Assembly (NCBI RefSeq): GCF_009689005.1
Contig: NZ_AP021879.1
Span: forward strand, 2,170,001 to 2,234,000
Reading direction: 5' to 3'
DNA length: 64,000 nucleotides
From: Desulfosarcina ovata subsp. ovata
Lineage (GTDB): Bacteria; Desulfobacterota; Desulfobacteria; Desulfobacterales; Desulfosarcinaceae
Positions within the stretch are counted from its first letter, which is position 1; each line of letters begins with the position of its first letter. The notes beneath the pieces were generated by a model. That model made no database searches. It worked only from the letters and a program-made list of their open reading frames with translations, and was not told where the DNA came from. Positions 44,728 to 53,337 of the stretch are shown here, in pieces. The position numbers and the translations under genes are program-made.

Positions 44728-46883
44728 TGCAAACCGTAACCAGCCTGAAAGCCTACAAAGCCAACGTTGACGAGGCCTTGAGAAACCGGTTTCAGCGCCA
44801 GGCCCTGGACAACTTTGCCGTCACCTATCCCACCGGCCGGGCCAATGCCTTTGCCGGCATGAACATCGCTGAACTGGTCGACAAGGTGGCCGATATCAAG
44901 GACCGCGCCCTGGGCCGGATGGACGAGCTGTATGCCCAGTTCAAGGCCAATGCCGAAAAAAAAGGCATCCATGTGCACCTGGCGGCAACCGCCCTTGATG
45001 CCAACGCCATTATCGCCGACATCGCCAAAACCGGCCGGGCCACCCGAATCGTCAAATCCAAATCCATGACCGCAGAGGAGACGCTGCTCAATCATTACCT
45101 GGAGAGCGAAGGGCTCGAGGTGACCGAAACCGACCTGGGCGAGTGGATTATCCAGCTGCGCCACGAGGGGCCCACCCACATGGTGATGCCGGCCATTCAC
45201 CTGTCGCGTCATCAGGTGGCGGACCTGTTCAGCGAGGTCACCGGGAAGCGGCAGGAGACGGAGATCGAGCGCCTGGTCAAGGTGGCCCGCCGCGAGCTGC
45301 GCCAGAAGTATGTGGAGGCGGACATGGGCATCAGCGGCGCCAATTTCGCCCTGGCCGACACGGCCACCATCGGGCTGACCACCAACGAGGGCAATGCCCG
45401 GCTGGTGACGACCCTGCCGCGCATCCATGTGGCGCTGGTCGGATTGGACAAACTGCTGCCGTCCCTCGAAGACGCCCTGCACATCAACCGCGTCCTGCCG
45501 CGCAACGCCACGGGCCAGCAGATCACTTCCTATGTCACCTGGATTACCGGGCCGACCCCATGCGCGGTCGCCGATTCCGGCCGCAAGGAGATGCACATTG
45601 TCTTCCTGGACAACGGCCGCCGGGCGCTGGCCAAAGATCCGGTTTTCTCACAGGTGCTGCGCTGCGTGCGCTGCGGCGCCTGCGCCAATGTGTGCCCGGT
45701 CTACCGCATGGTCGGCGGTCACCAGTACGGGCACATCTACATCGGCGCCATCGGCCTGATCATCACCTACTTCTTTCACGGCCGCGACAAGGCCAAAAAC
45801 CTCGTCCAGAATTGTATCAACTGCGGGGCCTGCAAGGCGGTGTGCGCCGCCGGCATCGACCTGCCGCGACTGATCAAGGAGATCCACGCGCGCATCCAGG
45901 ATGAAACCGATCACCCGCTCTCCAGCATCCTGCTGGGCAAACTATTGAGCCACCGCAAACTGTTTCACCAGCTGCTGCGCACCGCCCAGAAGGCCCAGGC
46001 GCCGGTGGTGGGCGAGAACGGCTATCTGCGCCACCTGCCCCTGATCCTCTCCAAGGAGCACAACTTCAGGGCCCTGCCCCCCATCGCCAGGACACCCTTT
46101 CGCGAACGCTGGCCCAAAATCAAACCCTCGGTGGCCAACCCAATCCAGCGGGTGGCCCTTTTCGCCGGCTGCGTCCAGGACTTTGTCTATCCCGAGCAAC
46201 TGGAGGCCGGCGTTGCCCTGATGACCCGCTTTGGCGCGGCAGTGGATTTTCCCATGCAGCAGTCCTGCTGCGGGCTGCCGGCCCTGATGATGGGTGAGAA
46301 AACGGCCGCCCGGGATGTGGCCCGGCGCAACATCCTGGCCATGCGAGGCAGCGGCGTCGACCAAATCGTGACCCTGTGCGCCTCGTGTGCGTCTCACCTG
46401 AAGCACAACTATCCCCAGCTGCTCGCCGACGATCCCGCCATGCGGGAAGCGGCAGAGCAGTTCTCCGAAAGGGTCGTGGCCTTCAGCAGCTTCATGAACG
46501 ACATCCTCGAGATCCCGGCGGATGCGTTCCGATCGTCCGGTACCCAGACCACCTACCACGCCCCCTGCCATCTGTGCCGGGGCATGGGCGTTCGGCATGC
46601 ACCCCATGAGCTGATCCGCAAAGCCGGGCTCGCATTCGTTCCCGCCCGGGAGGAGGAAACCTGCTGCGGCTTCGGCGGGTCGTACTCCGGCAAGTTCCCC
46701 CAGATCTCGGCTCAGATTCTGGAAAGCAAATTGGCGGATGTGGCGGCAACGGGGGCGGACCTCCTCGTGACCGAATGTCCGGGGTGCGTCATGCAACTGC
46801 GCGGCGGCGCCGAGAAAAAGGGAATGAAACTGTCGGTCAAACACATTGCCGAAGCGGTGGTGCAGACCCTGGAGAAAACCTGA
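44727..46883 (+). CDS. Fused lactate dehydrogenase Fe-S subunit LldEF (LutB + LutA)
   Basis: 718 aa. A LUD domain (about 60-300, DMGISGANFALADTATIGL), two Fe-S motifs (CVRCGACANVCP at about residue 312 and CINCGACKAVC at about residue 365), then two LutA-like CCG domains (FAGCVQD...CCGLP and HAPCHLCRG...CCGFGG). The fusion and length match the Desulfovibrio protein of the lactate operon. It probably oxidises L-lactate with LutC. Overlap with lutC by one base indicates coupling; GGGAGGAG precedes the ATG. Pieces of its middle and end recur at 34687-34884. Confidence 0.92.
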   Translation: MQTVTSLKAYKANVDEALRNRFQRQALDNFAVTYPTGRANAFAGMNIAELVDKVADIKDRALGRMDELYAQFKANAEKKGIHVHLAATALDANAIIADIAKTGRATRIVKSKSMTAEETLLNHYLESEGLEVTETDLGEWIIQLRHEGPTHMVMPAIHLSRHQVADLFSEVTGKRQETEIERLVKVARRELRQKYVEADMGISGANFALADTATIGLTTNEGNARLVTTLPRIHVALVGLDKLLPSLEDALHINRVLPRNATGQQITSYVTWITGPTPCAVADSGRKEMHIVFLDNGRRALAKDPVFSQVLRCVRCGACANVCPVYRMVGGHQYGHIYIGAIGLIITYFFHGRDKAKNLVQNCINCGACKAVCAAGIDLPRLIKEIHARIQDETDHPLSSILLGKLLSHRKLFHQLLRTAQKAQAPVVGENGYLRHLPLILSKEHNFRALPPIARTPFRERWPKIKPSVANPIQRVALFAGCVQDFVYPEQLEAGVALMTRFGAAVDFPMQQSCCGLPALMMGEKTAARDVARRNILAMRGSGVDQIVTLCASCASHLKHNYPQLLADDPAMREAAEQFSERVVAFSSFMNDILEIPADAFRSSGTQTTYHAPCHLCRGMGVRHAPHELIRKAGLAFVPAREEETCCGFGGSYSGKFPQISAQILESKLADVAATGADLLVTECPGCVMQLRGGAEKKGMKLSVKHIAEAVVQTLEKT

Positions 46884-46926
46884 CCGCAATAGATAAAATG
46901 CGCTTGCCCGGAACCGCTCGATGCCG

Positions 46927-47169
46927 TCAGCTGAAAAAATAGCGGAAGTCCGGACAAAAAATCGCCACGAGAAACAAGATCGTGCTGATGAGAATCGTCA
47001 GCACGCCGAAAAGTTTGATGCCTTCCGCCGACCAGCGTGGGGCGAAAAGGCTCACCAGGAACCCGGAGGCAAGCGTTCCTTCCAGCCATTCGGCGCCGCC
47101 CCATCGAACCACCCACAGCCAGAAGAGCAGATTGAGCAGGTAGCAGGCAACGAGTTCGGTCAGGGACAT
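46927..47169 (-). CDS. 80-aa two-helix membrane protein (copy B)
   Basis: 80 aa, two membrane segments, nearly identical to copy A at 34923; the differences are a few residues around 33-41 and 74. The ATG at 47169 follows AGAGGAAG; the longer frame does not match copy A. It faces the LldEF gene (43 bp between stops) and follows the ACT-domain gene on the same strand. Function unknown. Confidence 0.72.
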   Translation of the reverse strand: MSLTELVACYLLNLLFWLWVVRWGGAEWLEGTLASGFLVSLFAPRWSAEGIKLFGVLTILISTILFLVAIFCPDFRYFFS

Positions 47170-47225
47170 TTGCTTCCTCTTTTCTGCATAGGGAATTACG
47201 CAGCCCAAAAACATGATCTTAACGT

Positions 47226-47612
47226 CTATGGAATCGATTGAACGGGGTGTCCCGCTTCACCAAGCGCGTTGATGGCGCGTTTTAAATCGGAATCCTTGAC
47301 GAGCACGTAATCCGTATCAAAGGTCGACAGGGCGAATATGGGGATGCCCGCGTCGGCCAGCGGGTGCGCGATCTGCGCGAGGATTCCCGTCAGCGCGAAA
47401 TCGAGCGGGCCATCGATCACCAGGGCGCGCCACCCCCGCTCGGCCCGGACATCTTCGGGAACGTCTGTCGCCCGGCACACGATGGACGTCTCATCTTTTG
47501 TCCATGTTATGGATCGCAGGGAACCGGCCATCGCCCATGGCGGGATATCCCCTCCGGCCGGCAACCGGCAAACCGCAAGAGGGTCTGGAAGTAATTTCAG
47601 TGTCAGTACCAT
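47226..47612 (-). CDS. ACT-domain protein of the CASTOR type (copy B)
   Basis: 128 aa, same length as copy A, with LDFALTGILAQIAHPLADAG and IFALSTFDTDYVLVKD. Likely binds an amino acid or related ligand. GAGG lies a few bases before the ATG at 47612. Upstream, copies A and B diverge: here the solute-binding protein/kinase pair follows, whereas copy A is followed by unrelated sequence and the msrAB promoter array. Confidence 0.8.
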   Translation of the reverse strand: MVLTLKLLPDPLAVCRLPAGGDIPPWAMAGSLRSITWTKDETSIVCRATDVPEDVRAERGWRALVIDGPLDFALTGILAQIAHPLADAGIPIFALSTFDTDYVLVKDSDLKRAINALGEAGHPVQSIP

Positions 47613-47658
47613 TTAAGCCTCGGCCGTGATGGGCTATTGATTCCATATATAAACGGGA

Positions 47659-49986
47659 CTACGCTTTCGCCAGTTCCGCCTTGATTGCAAGACCGATATT
47701 TTTCAATGTATAGGGTTTTTTAAGATAACATCCCGCACCGATTTTCTGAAGCGCTTTAACCCGCTCGGTTTTGGAAAAGCCACTGGCGATGATCGCCTTT
47801 TGCCCGGGATGATACTCGGCAATTCGTTGATACGTTTCCAAACCATCCATTCCCGGATCCATAATCATATCCAGGATCAGTATGGCTACAGAGTTGTTTG
47901 TCATAAAATCCAATGCTTCTTCTCCGCTGGAAACGCTAAAAACGGAGTAGCCCAGTTTTTGTAAAATACCGGTTGCGATTTCTCTTTGTTCTTCGACATC
48001 ATCGACGACGAGAACGGACTCTCCGTTACCGGTTAACGCTTCGAACCGTAATCCATCCTCTTCCCTTTTCAGCGGTTCCCGGGTTACCGGAAAATAAAGA
48101 TAAAAAGTAGCCCCTTTCCCCTCAGAGCTTTCAATATCAATGTATCCGTTATGGTCCTTTACCGTCCCCCATACAACGGCCATGCCCAGCCCCGTTCCGC
48201 TTCTGCCCATTTTCTTTTTGGTGAAAAAAGGTTCGAATATTCTTTCGGCAACGTCTTCGGACATCCCCACGCCATTGTCGGCGACTGCCAATTTTACGTA
48301 ATCCCCCTCTTCGATGGTTTCGTATCCCTTCATCGGCGTACTGAGATAGATATTTTCCGTCGATATTTCGATCTGCCCCCCCTCCGGCATCGCCTCCGCA
48401 GCATTGGAAATCAAATTGGTTATGCATTTGGCGATGTGTATGGGAGACACATTGATATTGAGCAGGCTCTCGTCAAGATCGGCATGAATCATCACATCTG
48501 GATGAAATGACTTTAACTTTTTCATTTCCGGGCTATTCAGTTGCTCCACGATAATGTGATTCAGATTGACCACTTCTGTAATCGAAACCCCTCTTCTTGC
48601 CATCGTCAGGAGGTCCTGCACAATTTCAACGGCTTTCTCGCCTGACTTTTGCATGGTTAAGAGCGGTTTTCGCAGAGGGCTCTTTTCGGGTATATCCATC
48701 AGAATCAGTTCGGGATAGCTGACGATACCGGACAAAATATTATTCAAATCGTGGGCAACACCGCCGGCCAGTGTGCCGATGGCTTCCATTTTTTTCGCCT
48801 GCTGAAGTTTCGCTTCCAGCATTTTCGTTTCGGAAACATCGGATACGGAAATGATTTGACCTTTTGATGGTCGGTCGGTATCGAGAGGATATGCCCTTAG
48901 CTGACAATCGAAAACCGTCCCGTCCTTGCGAACCCATTTCGTTTCGGCAGACCCGGTCTGGCATCGGGAGATGGTCTTGCTGAGTTCTCTTCCGACCCGC
49001 TTATATTCTTTCTCATTTTCATAGAGAACCCGTGCTTTTTCGCCGAACAGGGATCCGTTTTCATATCCCACCAGCAGATACATCGTTTCATTGGCCCAGT
49101 CCAAACGCCGGTTGACCACCAACCCGATGCCAACGGGAGAGGCCTGAAAAATCGCTTCCAGCTTTTGTTGGTTGGCCTTTACTTCTTTTTGTGCATCTTT
49201 GCGCTCCTGGATCTCCTTTTGCAGTTCGAGGTTGGACCGCTCAAGTTCCCGGGTTCGCCGATCTACCATATATTCAAGATGATCCCGATGTTTTCTTATT
49301 GATTCCTCGGCCTTTTGCAGTTCATTCATCTGGGATTCGATGGTCGTTCCCATGCCGGCCAGAACCGACATAAAGGGTTCAAACTCTTTGTATGATACTT
49401 CATTTAAACGGGGGTGATACTCCCCGGCCGAATACGATTCGGCGATTTTGCCAAGCGCATCGATAGGTTTTTGCAAAATCCGCTTCAACAGATACCCTGT
49501 CGAGAAAACAATCCCGACGACCGAAATCAAAAAAGCGATGATCGATGTCTTCAATATATCCCGTTTGGCTTCAATTGACCGAACAGGACTCAGGGCAATC
49601 ACAACCTTTCCAATCCGCTCACCGTCGTAAAGGATCTCCTTTGAACGTTTGGCCAACGTGCCTTCATTGTCTTTTAATTCTGCTTCGTTTTGAAATATGA
49701 TTTCTCCTGAGGCGCCAAACAGTTTTATCATCGCGATGGATTCATTTTGGGTATAATAGAGACAGATCGTATTGATGTTCTCCCGATCCATATCCCACAG
49801 CGGAACCTTCAATGTGGAGGCGACGACATCGATATAATCATCGGCTTCTTCCTCAAGCCTCAGCATCAGGCTATTGGATACGCGCCAATAGTATGTCGCT
49901 ATGAATGCAACGGACATGATGACGATAACGGCAACCAGGCCGATGGTTAAATTTTTTGATATCGATCGTTTCTGATTGTCAATCAT
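47659..49986 (-). CDS. Membrane hybrid histidine kinase (TM-sensor-TM-PAS-HisKA-HATPase-REC)
   Basis: 775 aa. One membrane helix near residue 20, a periplasmic sensor of about 120 residues (LKVPLWDMDRENINT), a second helix (about 155-175), a coiled coil, a PAS domain, HisKA with GGVAHDLNN (His about residue 410), HATPase (DNGVGM, GTGLGM) and a receiver with Asp in LILDMIMDPG (about residue 705). The ATG at 49986 lies inside the end of the solute-binding protein gene (8-base overlap, ATGATTGA), so the two are coupled. The binding protein is the likely ligand sensor. No response regulator gene is adjacent. Confidence 0.85.
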   Translation of the reverse strand: MIDNQKRSISKNLTIGLVAVIVIMSVAFIATYYWRVSNSLMLRLEEEADDYIDVVASTLKVPLWDMDRENINTICLYYTQNESIAMIKLFGASGEIIFQNEAELKDNEGTLAKRSKEILYDGERIGKVVIALSPVRSIEAKRDILKTSIIAFLISVVGIVFSTGYLLKRILQKPIDALGKIAESYSAGEYHPRLNEVSYKEFEPFMSVLAGMGTTIESQMNELQKAEESIRKHRDHLEYMVDRRTRELERSNLELQKEIQERKDAQKEVKANQQKLEAIFQASPVGIGLVVNRRLDWANETMYLLVGYENGSLFGEKARVLYENEKEYKRVGRELSKTISRCQTGSAETKWVRKDGTVFDCQLRAYPLDTDRPSKGQIISVSDVSETKMLEAKLQQAKKMEAIGTLAGGVAHDLNNILSGIVSYPELILMDIPEKSPLRKPLLTMQKSGEKAVEIVQDLLTMARRGVSITEVVNLNHIIVEQLNSPEMKKLKSFHPDVMIHADLDESLLNINVSPIHIAKCITNLISNAAEAMPEGGQIEISTENIYLSTPMKGYETIEEGDYVKLAVADNGVGMSEDVAERIFEPFFTKKKMGRSGTGLGMAVVWGTVKDHNGYIDIESSEGKGATFYLYFPVTREPLKREEDGLRFEALTGNGESVLVVDDVEEQREIATGILQKLGYSVFSVSSGEEALDFMTNNSVAILILDMIMDPGMDGLETYQRIAEYHPGQKAIIASGFSKTERVKALQKIGAGCYLKKPYTLKNIGLAIKAELAKA

Positions 49987-50740
49987 CGATATCCCTATAA
50001 TTTCCATCACACGTTTCGACAGTGATGAGACCTTTCTCAATGCACGTTTTCAAGGCCGCATTAAATTTGACCAATAATTCCTTCGATCCCGGATAGTCTT
50101 TTGACACGATCAGCCGCAATGGATTTACGGTCAATGGCTTGTCGAGGATCTTGAACTTATCGATGCAATCCGGAAAATGGGTCTTTATCAAATGCCGGCC
50201 GACCAATTCATTCACCGGCATCAAATCGATCCGGCCCAGTTTGAGCTTTTCCATCGCATAAATTTCCTTGTTGACATAATCGATGGACAGTCCCGCCTTT
50301 TTGAATAAAGGCACGTAATAATACCCGGTAACGCCTCCTATTCTATACGGCTTCAAATCTTCCAGGGTGTTATAATGATACTGTTTTGAATCGTTACCGG
50401 CGGCATAATGGAAAAAGACGGTTTTTGAGCAGGAAAGGGCGTCTGAAAACCATACTTTTTCTGCTCTCTCGTTGGTATACGAATAGGGAAACGCCGCCCA
50501 AACCCGACCCTTTTCGACGGAATCGAAACATCGTCCCCATGGGTAGAAACGATATTCGGGACGCAGTCCCATTGCATTGAAAACGACCGTCACCCTCGCG
50601 GTGAAATCACCATAATTGGAAAGCGTTTTGGATGAATACGGAATCCATTCGCCTGTGGCCAGAGGAATGCTTTGGGCGTTGGATAGGGAAGCAATGAACA
50701 AAACCATGAAAACCGTTAGGCAATACTTTTTCAAAGCCAT
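49979..50740 (-). CDS. Periplasmic solute-binding protein coupled to the hybrid kinase
   Basis: 253 aa. Signal peptide (KKYCLTVFMVLFIASLSNA), then a family-3-like binding fold (ATGEWIPYSSKTLSNYGDF, RFYPWGRCFDSVEKG, YRIGGVTGYYYVPLF, LGRIDLMPVNELVG). There is no ABC permease nearby. AGGGAG precedes the ATG. First gene of a two-gene unit with the kinase, which implies signalling rather than uptake. Confidence 0.8.
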   Translation of the reverse strand: MALKKYCLTVFMVLFIASLSNAQSIPLATGEWIPYSSKTLSNYGDFTARVTVVFNAMGLRPEYRFYPWGRCFDSVEKGRVWAAFPYSYTNERAEKVWFSDALSCSKTVFFHYAAGNDSKQYHYNTLEDLKPYRIGGVTGYYYVPLFKKAGLSIDYVNKEIYAMEKLKLGRIDLMPVNELVGRHLIKTHFPDCIDKFKILDKPLTVNPLRLIVSKDYPGSKELLVKFNAALKTCIEKGLITVETCDGNYRDIDD

Positions 50741-51129
50741 TGAATTCTCCCTGATAAGGGTATCGACAAAAACGTAAAGACGATGAGTCTGCCGGCATCA
50801 CCCAGATGCATATTTATTTCGATTGGTTACGGATGCAAACGCGAGTCGGTTGCTTGCAACATGTACGGGATTCTATAGAATTCTGCAAAGCTTGCCAACA
50901 AAATTGTCCGCCTCAACCGCCTGTTATTGGTGCCGAGCCCGTCGATACTTCCAAATTCTGCGTGGTATGATTTCTTTTCCAGTCACGGTGAATTCCTTTT
51001 CCAATCCGTGCCCGTTCGCCTTGAAAATCTTTACCGAATCTTTACCTTACCTTTACCCATCCCTTAAATGGGAGTCTTATTGTCTGTTCATGAAAGCCAA
51101 TTAACGGACAGACGTAATGGAGGTGTGTA
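50741..51129 (+). promoter_or_regulatory. msrAB 5' region with CTTTACC repeats (copy B)
   Basis: CTTTACC at 51029, 51040 and 51051, exactly 11 bp apart, in the block (51018-51129) that is duplicated at 35767-35878. The repeats are about 80 bp before the start codon, a normal distance for an OmpR/PhoB-type activator site. The left part, 50741-51017, is unique and holds the divergent promoter of the solute-binding protein gene. Confidence 0.6.
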
Positions 51130-52281
51130 ATGAAAAGAACAATCATCGCCGTCCTGGCACTGGCCGCGGTCTTTATCGGCTACCAGCAGGTCAGGAGCAT
51201 GGACGAAAAAATGGAGTCCCCCATGGATAAAATCAGTGAAAACACCCGGACGGCCGTGTTTGCCGGCGGCTGTTTCTGGTGCACGGAGTCGGATTTTGAA
51301 AAAGTTGAGGGCGTCATCGAGGTGGTCTCGGGATACACCGGCGGCCGCGTGGATCATCCCACCTACAAGCAGGTTTCGGCCGGCGGCACCGGGCATGTGG
51401 AGGCCGTCAAGGTCTTCTATGATCCGGACAGGATCACCTACGCCGATCTGCTGAATGTCTTCTGGCGGCATGTGGATCCCACCGATCCCGGCGGTCAGTT
51501 CGTCGATCGCGGGGATCAGTACCGCAGCGCTATTTTCTACGCCAATGAGACCGAACGCAAGCTGGCCGAAGCGTCGAGAAAAGCCCTGGCCGCCAGCGGG
51601 CAATTTGACCGGACCATCGTGACCGACATCCTGCCCCTGGGGCCGTTCTACGATGCCGAGGAGTACCACCAGGACTACTACAAAAAGAATCCCATCCGCT
51701 ACAAGTGGTACCGCTCGGGCTCAGGGCGCGATCGCTTCCTGGAAGAGGCCTGGGCCGGCGCCGAGAAGATGATGAAAAAAACGAAGAAAACGGAAGTGAT
51801 GAGCAAAATGGACAATATGGCGGCTGAAAAGCAGGAAATGACCTACACCATCCCCCCGGACGCGCAGTTGAAAGAAAAACTCACCCCGCTGCAGTACCAG
51901 GTGGCCCGTGAAGCGGGTACCGAGCCCCCCTTCAACAACACCTACTGGGATAACCACGCCCCGGGCATCTATGTGGACATTGTCTCCGGCGAACCGCTGT
52001 TCAGCTCCACGGACAAGTTCGACTCGGGAACCGGCTGGCCCAGTTTCACCCGGCCGCTGAAGCCGGAAAACGTTGTGGAAAAGCAAGACCGGAGCCTTTT
52101 CATGGTACGCACCGAGGTGCGCAGCAAACATGCCGACTCCCACCTGGGCCACGTTTTTGGCGACGGGCCTCAGCCTACGGGACTGCGCTACTGCATCAAC
52201 TCGGCCGCCCTGAAGTTCATTCCCGCCAGCGAACTGGAACAGGCCGGTTACGGCCAGTACCGCCACCTGTTCGAAGAATAG
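51130..52281 (+). CDS. msrAB: Exported fused methionine sulfoxide reductase MsrA-MsrB
   Basis: 383 aa. An N-terminal hydrophobic segment ([13 protein letters not shown]) acts as signal peptide or anchor. MsrA comes first, with catalytic GCFWC at residues 47-51. MsrB follows from about residue 240, with [21 protein letters not shown] and the catalytic Cys in [11 protein letters not shown] (about residue 357). The zinc CxxC pairs of some MsrBs are absent. It repairs oxidised Met in periplasmic proteins, useful for an anaerobe meeting oxygen. GGAGGTGTGTA precedes the ATG. Confidence 0.92.
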   Translation: MKRTIIAVLALAAVFIGYQQVRSMDEKMESPMDKISENTRTAVFAGGCFWCTESDFEKVEGVIEVVSGYTGGRVDHPTYKQVSAGGTGHVEAVKVFYDPDRITYADLLNVFWRHVDPTDPGGQFVDRGDQYRSAIFYANETERKLAEASRKALAASGQFDRTIVTDILPLGPFYDAEEYHQDYYKKNPIRYKWYRSGSGRDRFLEEAWAGAEKMMKKTKKTEVMSKMDNMAAEKQEMTYTIPPDAQLKEKLTPLQYQVAREAGTEPPFNNTYWDNHAPGIYVDIVSGEPLFSSTDKFDSGTGWPSFTRPLKPENVVEKQDRSLFMVRTEVRSKHADSHLGHVFGDGPQPTGLRYCINSAALKFIPASELEQAGYGQYRHLFEE

Positions 52282-52290
52282 CGCCAACCG

Positions 52291-52998
52291 TCAGATATAG
52301 GTAATCAGCGCCGGATCGTTCTGGCTTTCCAGGTGGGCCAGGCAGTTGAACTGAACCAGGGACAGGCGATCCTGTTCGTGACGAAATCGGGTAATCGATG
52401 TGTTGCACAACTCCCAGCCCAGGCGGATGGCCTGATCCCGGTTCGCTTCCAGGGTTTGGCGCAGGGTCACGGCAATGGGTCCGCCGGAGGTGAATACGGC
52501 CACCCGCTGATCGTCGCCGGCGGTATTGGCGATCAGGTTGTCGATGCCCCTGGCGATACGCGCCCTGAACTGATCCGCCTGCATGATGCGCTGCCCGTCA
52601 TCGGGCGGCTCCGTCCGCGTTTTGTCGGCAACATCGAAAATCCGCCGGATCGCGTGAGGGTGGGTACGAATCTGCTGCATCTCCTCGGAGAGCGCGGAAT
52701 CTTCACGGAAGACCCCATGCAGGTGACTCATAATCCGATCCGAGTCGTCAAATTCGTTGAAATCCGAGTCGACAATGATGTCATCGGCGGTGTTGCCGTT
52801 GACCGGCGCCAGAACGATTGCCGCGGTCTTCATCTGCCGTTGCAGACTGCCGGCATAGACGGCATCAAAACGCAGGCCGCTGCCTGACAGGTAGCATCCC
52901 AGCAGTTCGGCCTGGCGCTCGCCCAACGAGGTCAGCTGATCGTAATCGGGCAGGCCAAAAGACGCCTGGCCATGCCGGATAAAATAGATGTCAACCAT
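52291..52998 (-). CDS. Histidine phosphatase superfamily protein (phosphoglycerate-mutase-like)
   Basis: 235 aa. The N-terminal catalytic motif is FIRHGQASFG, followed by LTSLGERQAELLG and YAGSLQRQMKTA, and the second catalytic His position is replaced in context by FTSGGPIAVTLRQ (Ser-Gly-Gly instead of the usual SHG). Substrate unknown. Convergent with msrAB, 9 bp apart. Confidence 0.82.
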   Translation of the reverse strand: MVDIYFIRHGQASFGLPDYDQLTSLGERQAELLGCYLSGSGLRFDAVYAGSLQRQMKTAAIVLAPVNGNTADDIIVDSDFNEFDDSDRIMSHLHGVFREDSALSEEMQQIRTHPHAIRRIFDVADKTRTEPPDDGQRIMQADQFRARIARGIDNLIANTAGDDQRVAVFTSGGPIAVTLRQTLEANRDQAIRLGWELCNTSITRFRHEQDRLSLVQFNCLAHLESQNDPALITYI

Positions 52999-53337
52999 CC
53001 TGAAATCCTTCTTTCGGTTTGTTCAAAACCTTCAATCAAAAACAACAGACTCTCCCCATATGCCCTTTCATCAGGAACGCCGTCAACCCATTTATTCTTT
53101 CAAAAATACATAATTTACTATCAATTCTAATAGTTAAATGTTATTCAATCCTGACATGGATATTGAGTTGGACTGCCGCAGGAAAGAGGGTCCACCACCA
53201 TTCAAGCACCCAGATCGCCTGGAAGGGCAGCATACGCGGATTATTATCTTGACCTCTACCATCAAGGGAGAAAGAATAACCCTTTCTCCCTTGATCTGAA
53301 TCGACTTTCGCGACATTGACTGGCACGGAGAATAAAC
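52999..53337 (+). promoter_or_regulatory. HD-GYP gene 5' region with a strong hairpin
   Basis: At 53261-53274 and 53282-53295 a perfect 14-bp inverted repeat (ATCAAGGGAGAAAG / CTTTCTCCCTTGAT) with a 7-base loop lies 42 bp before the start codon. No T run follows, so it is more likely an mRNA leader structure or operator than a terminator. The rest is AT-rich and unassigned. Confidence 0.5.
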
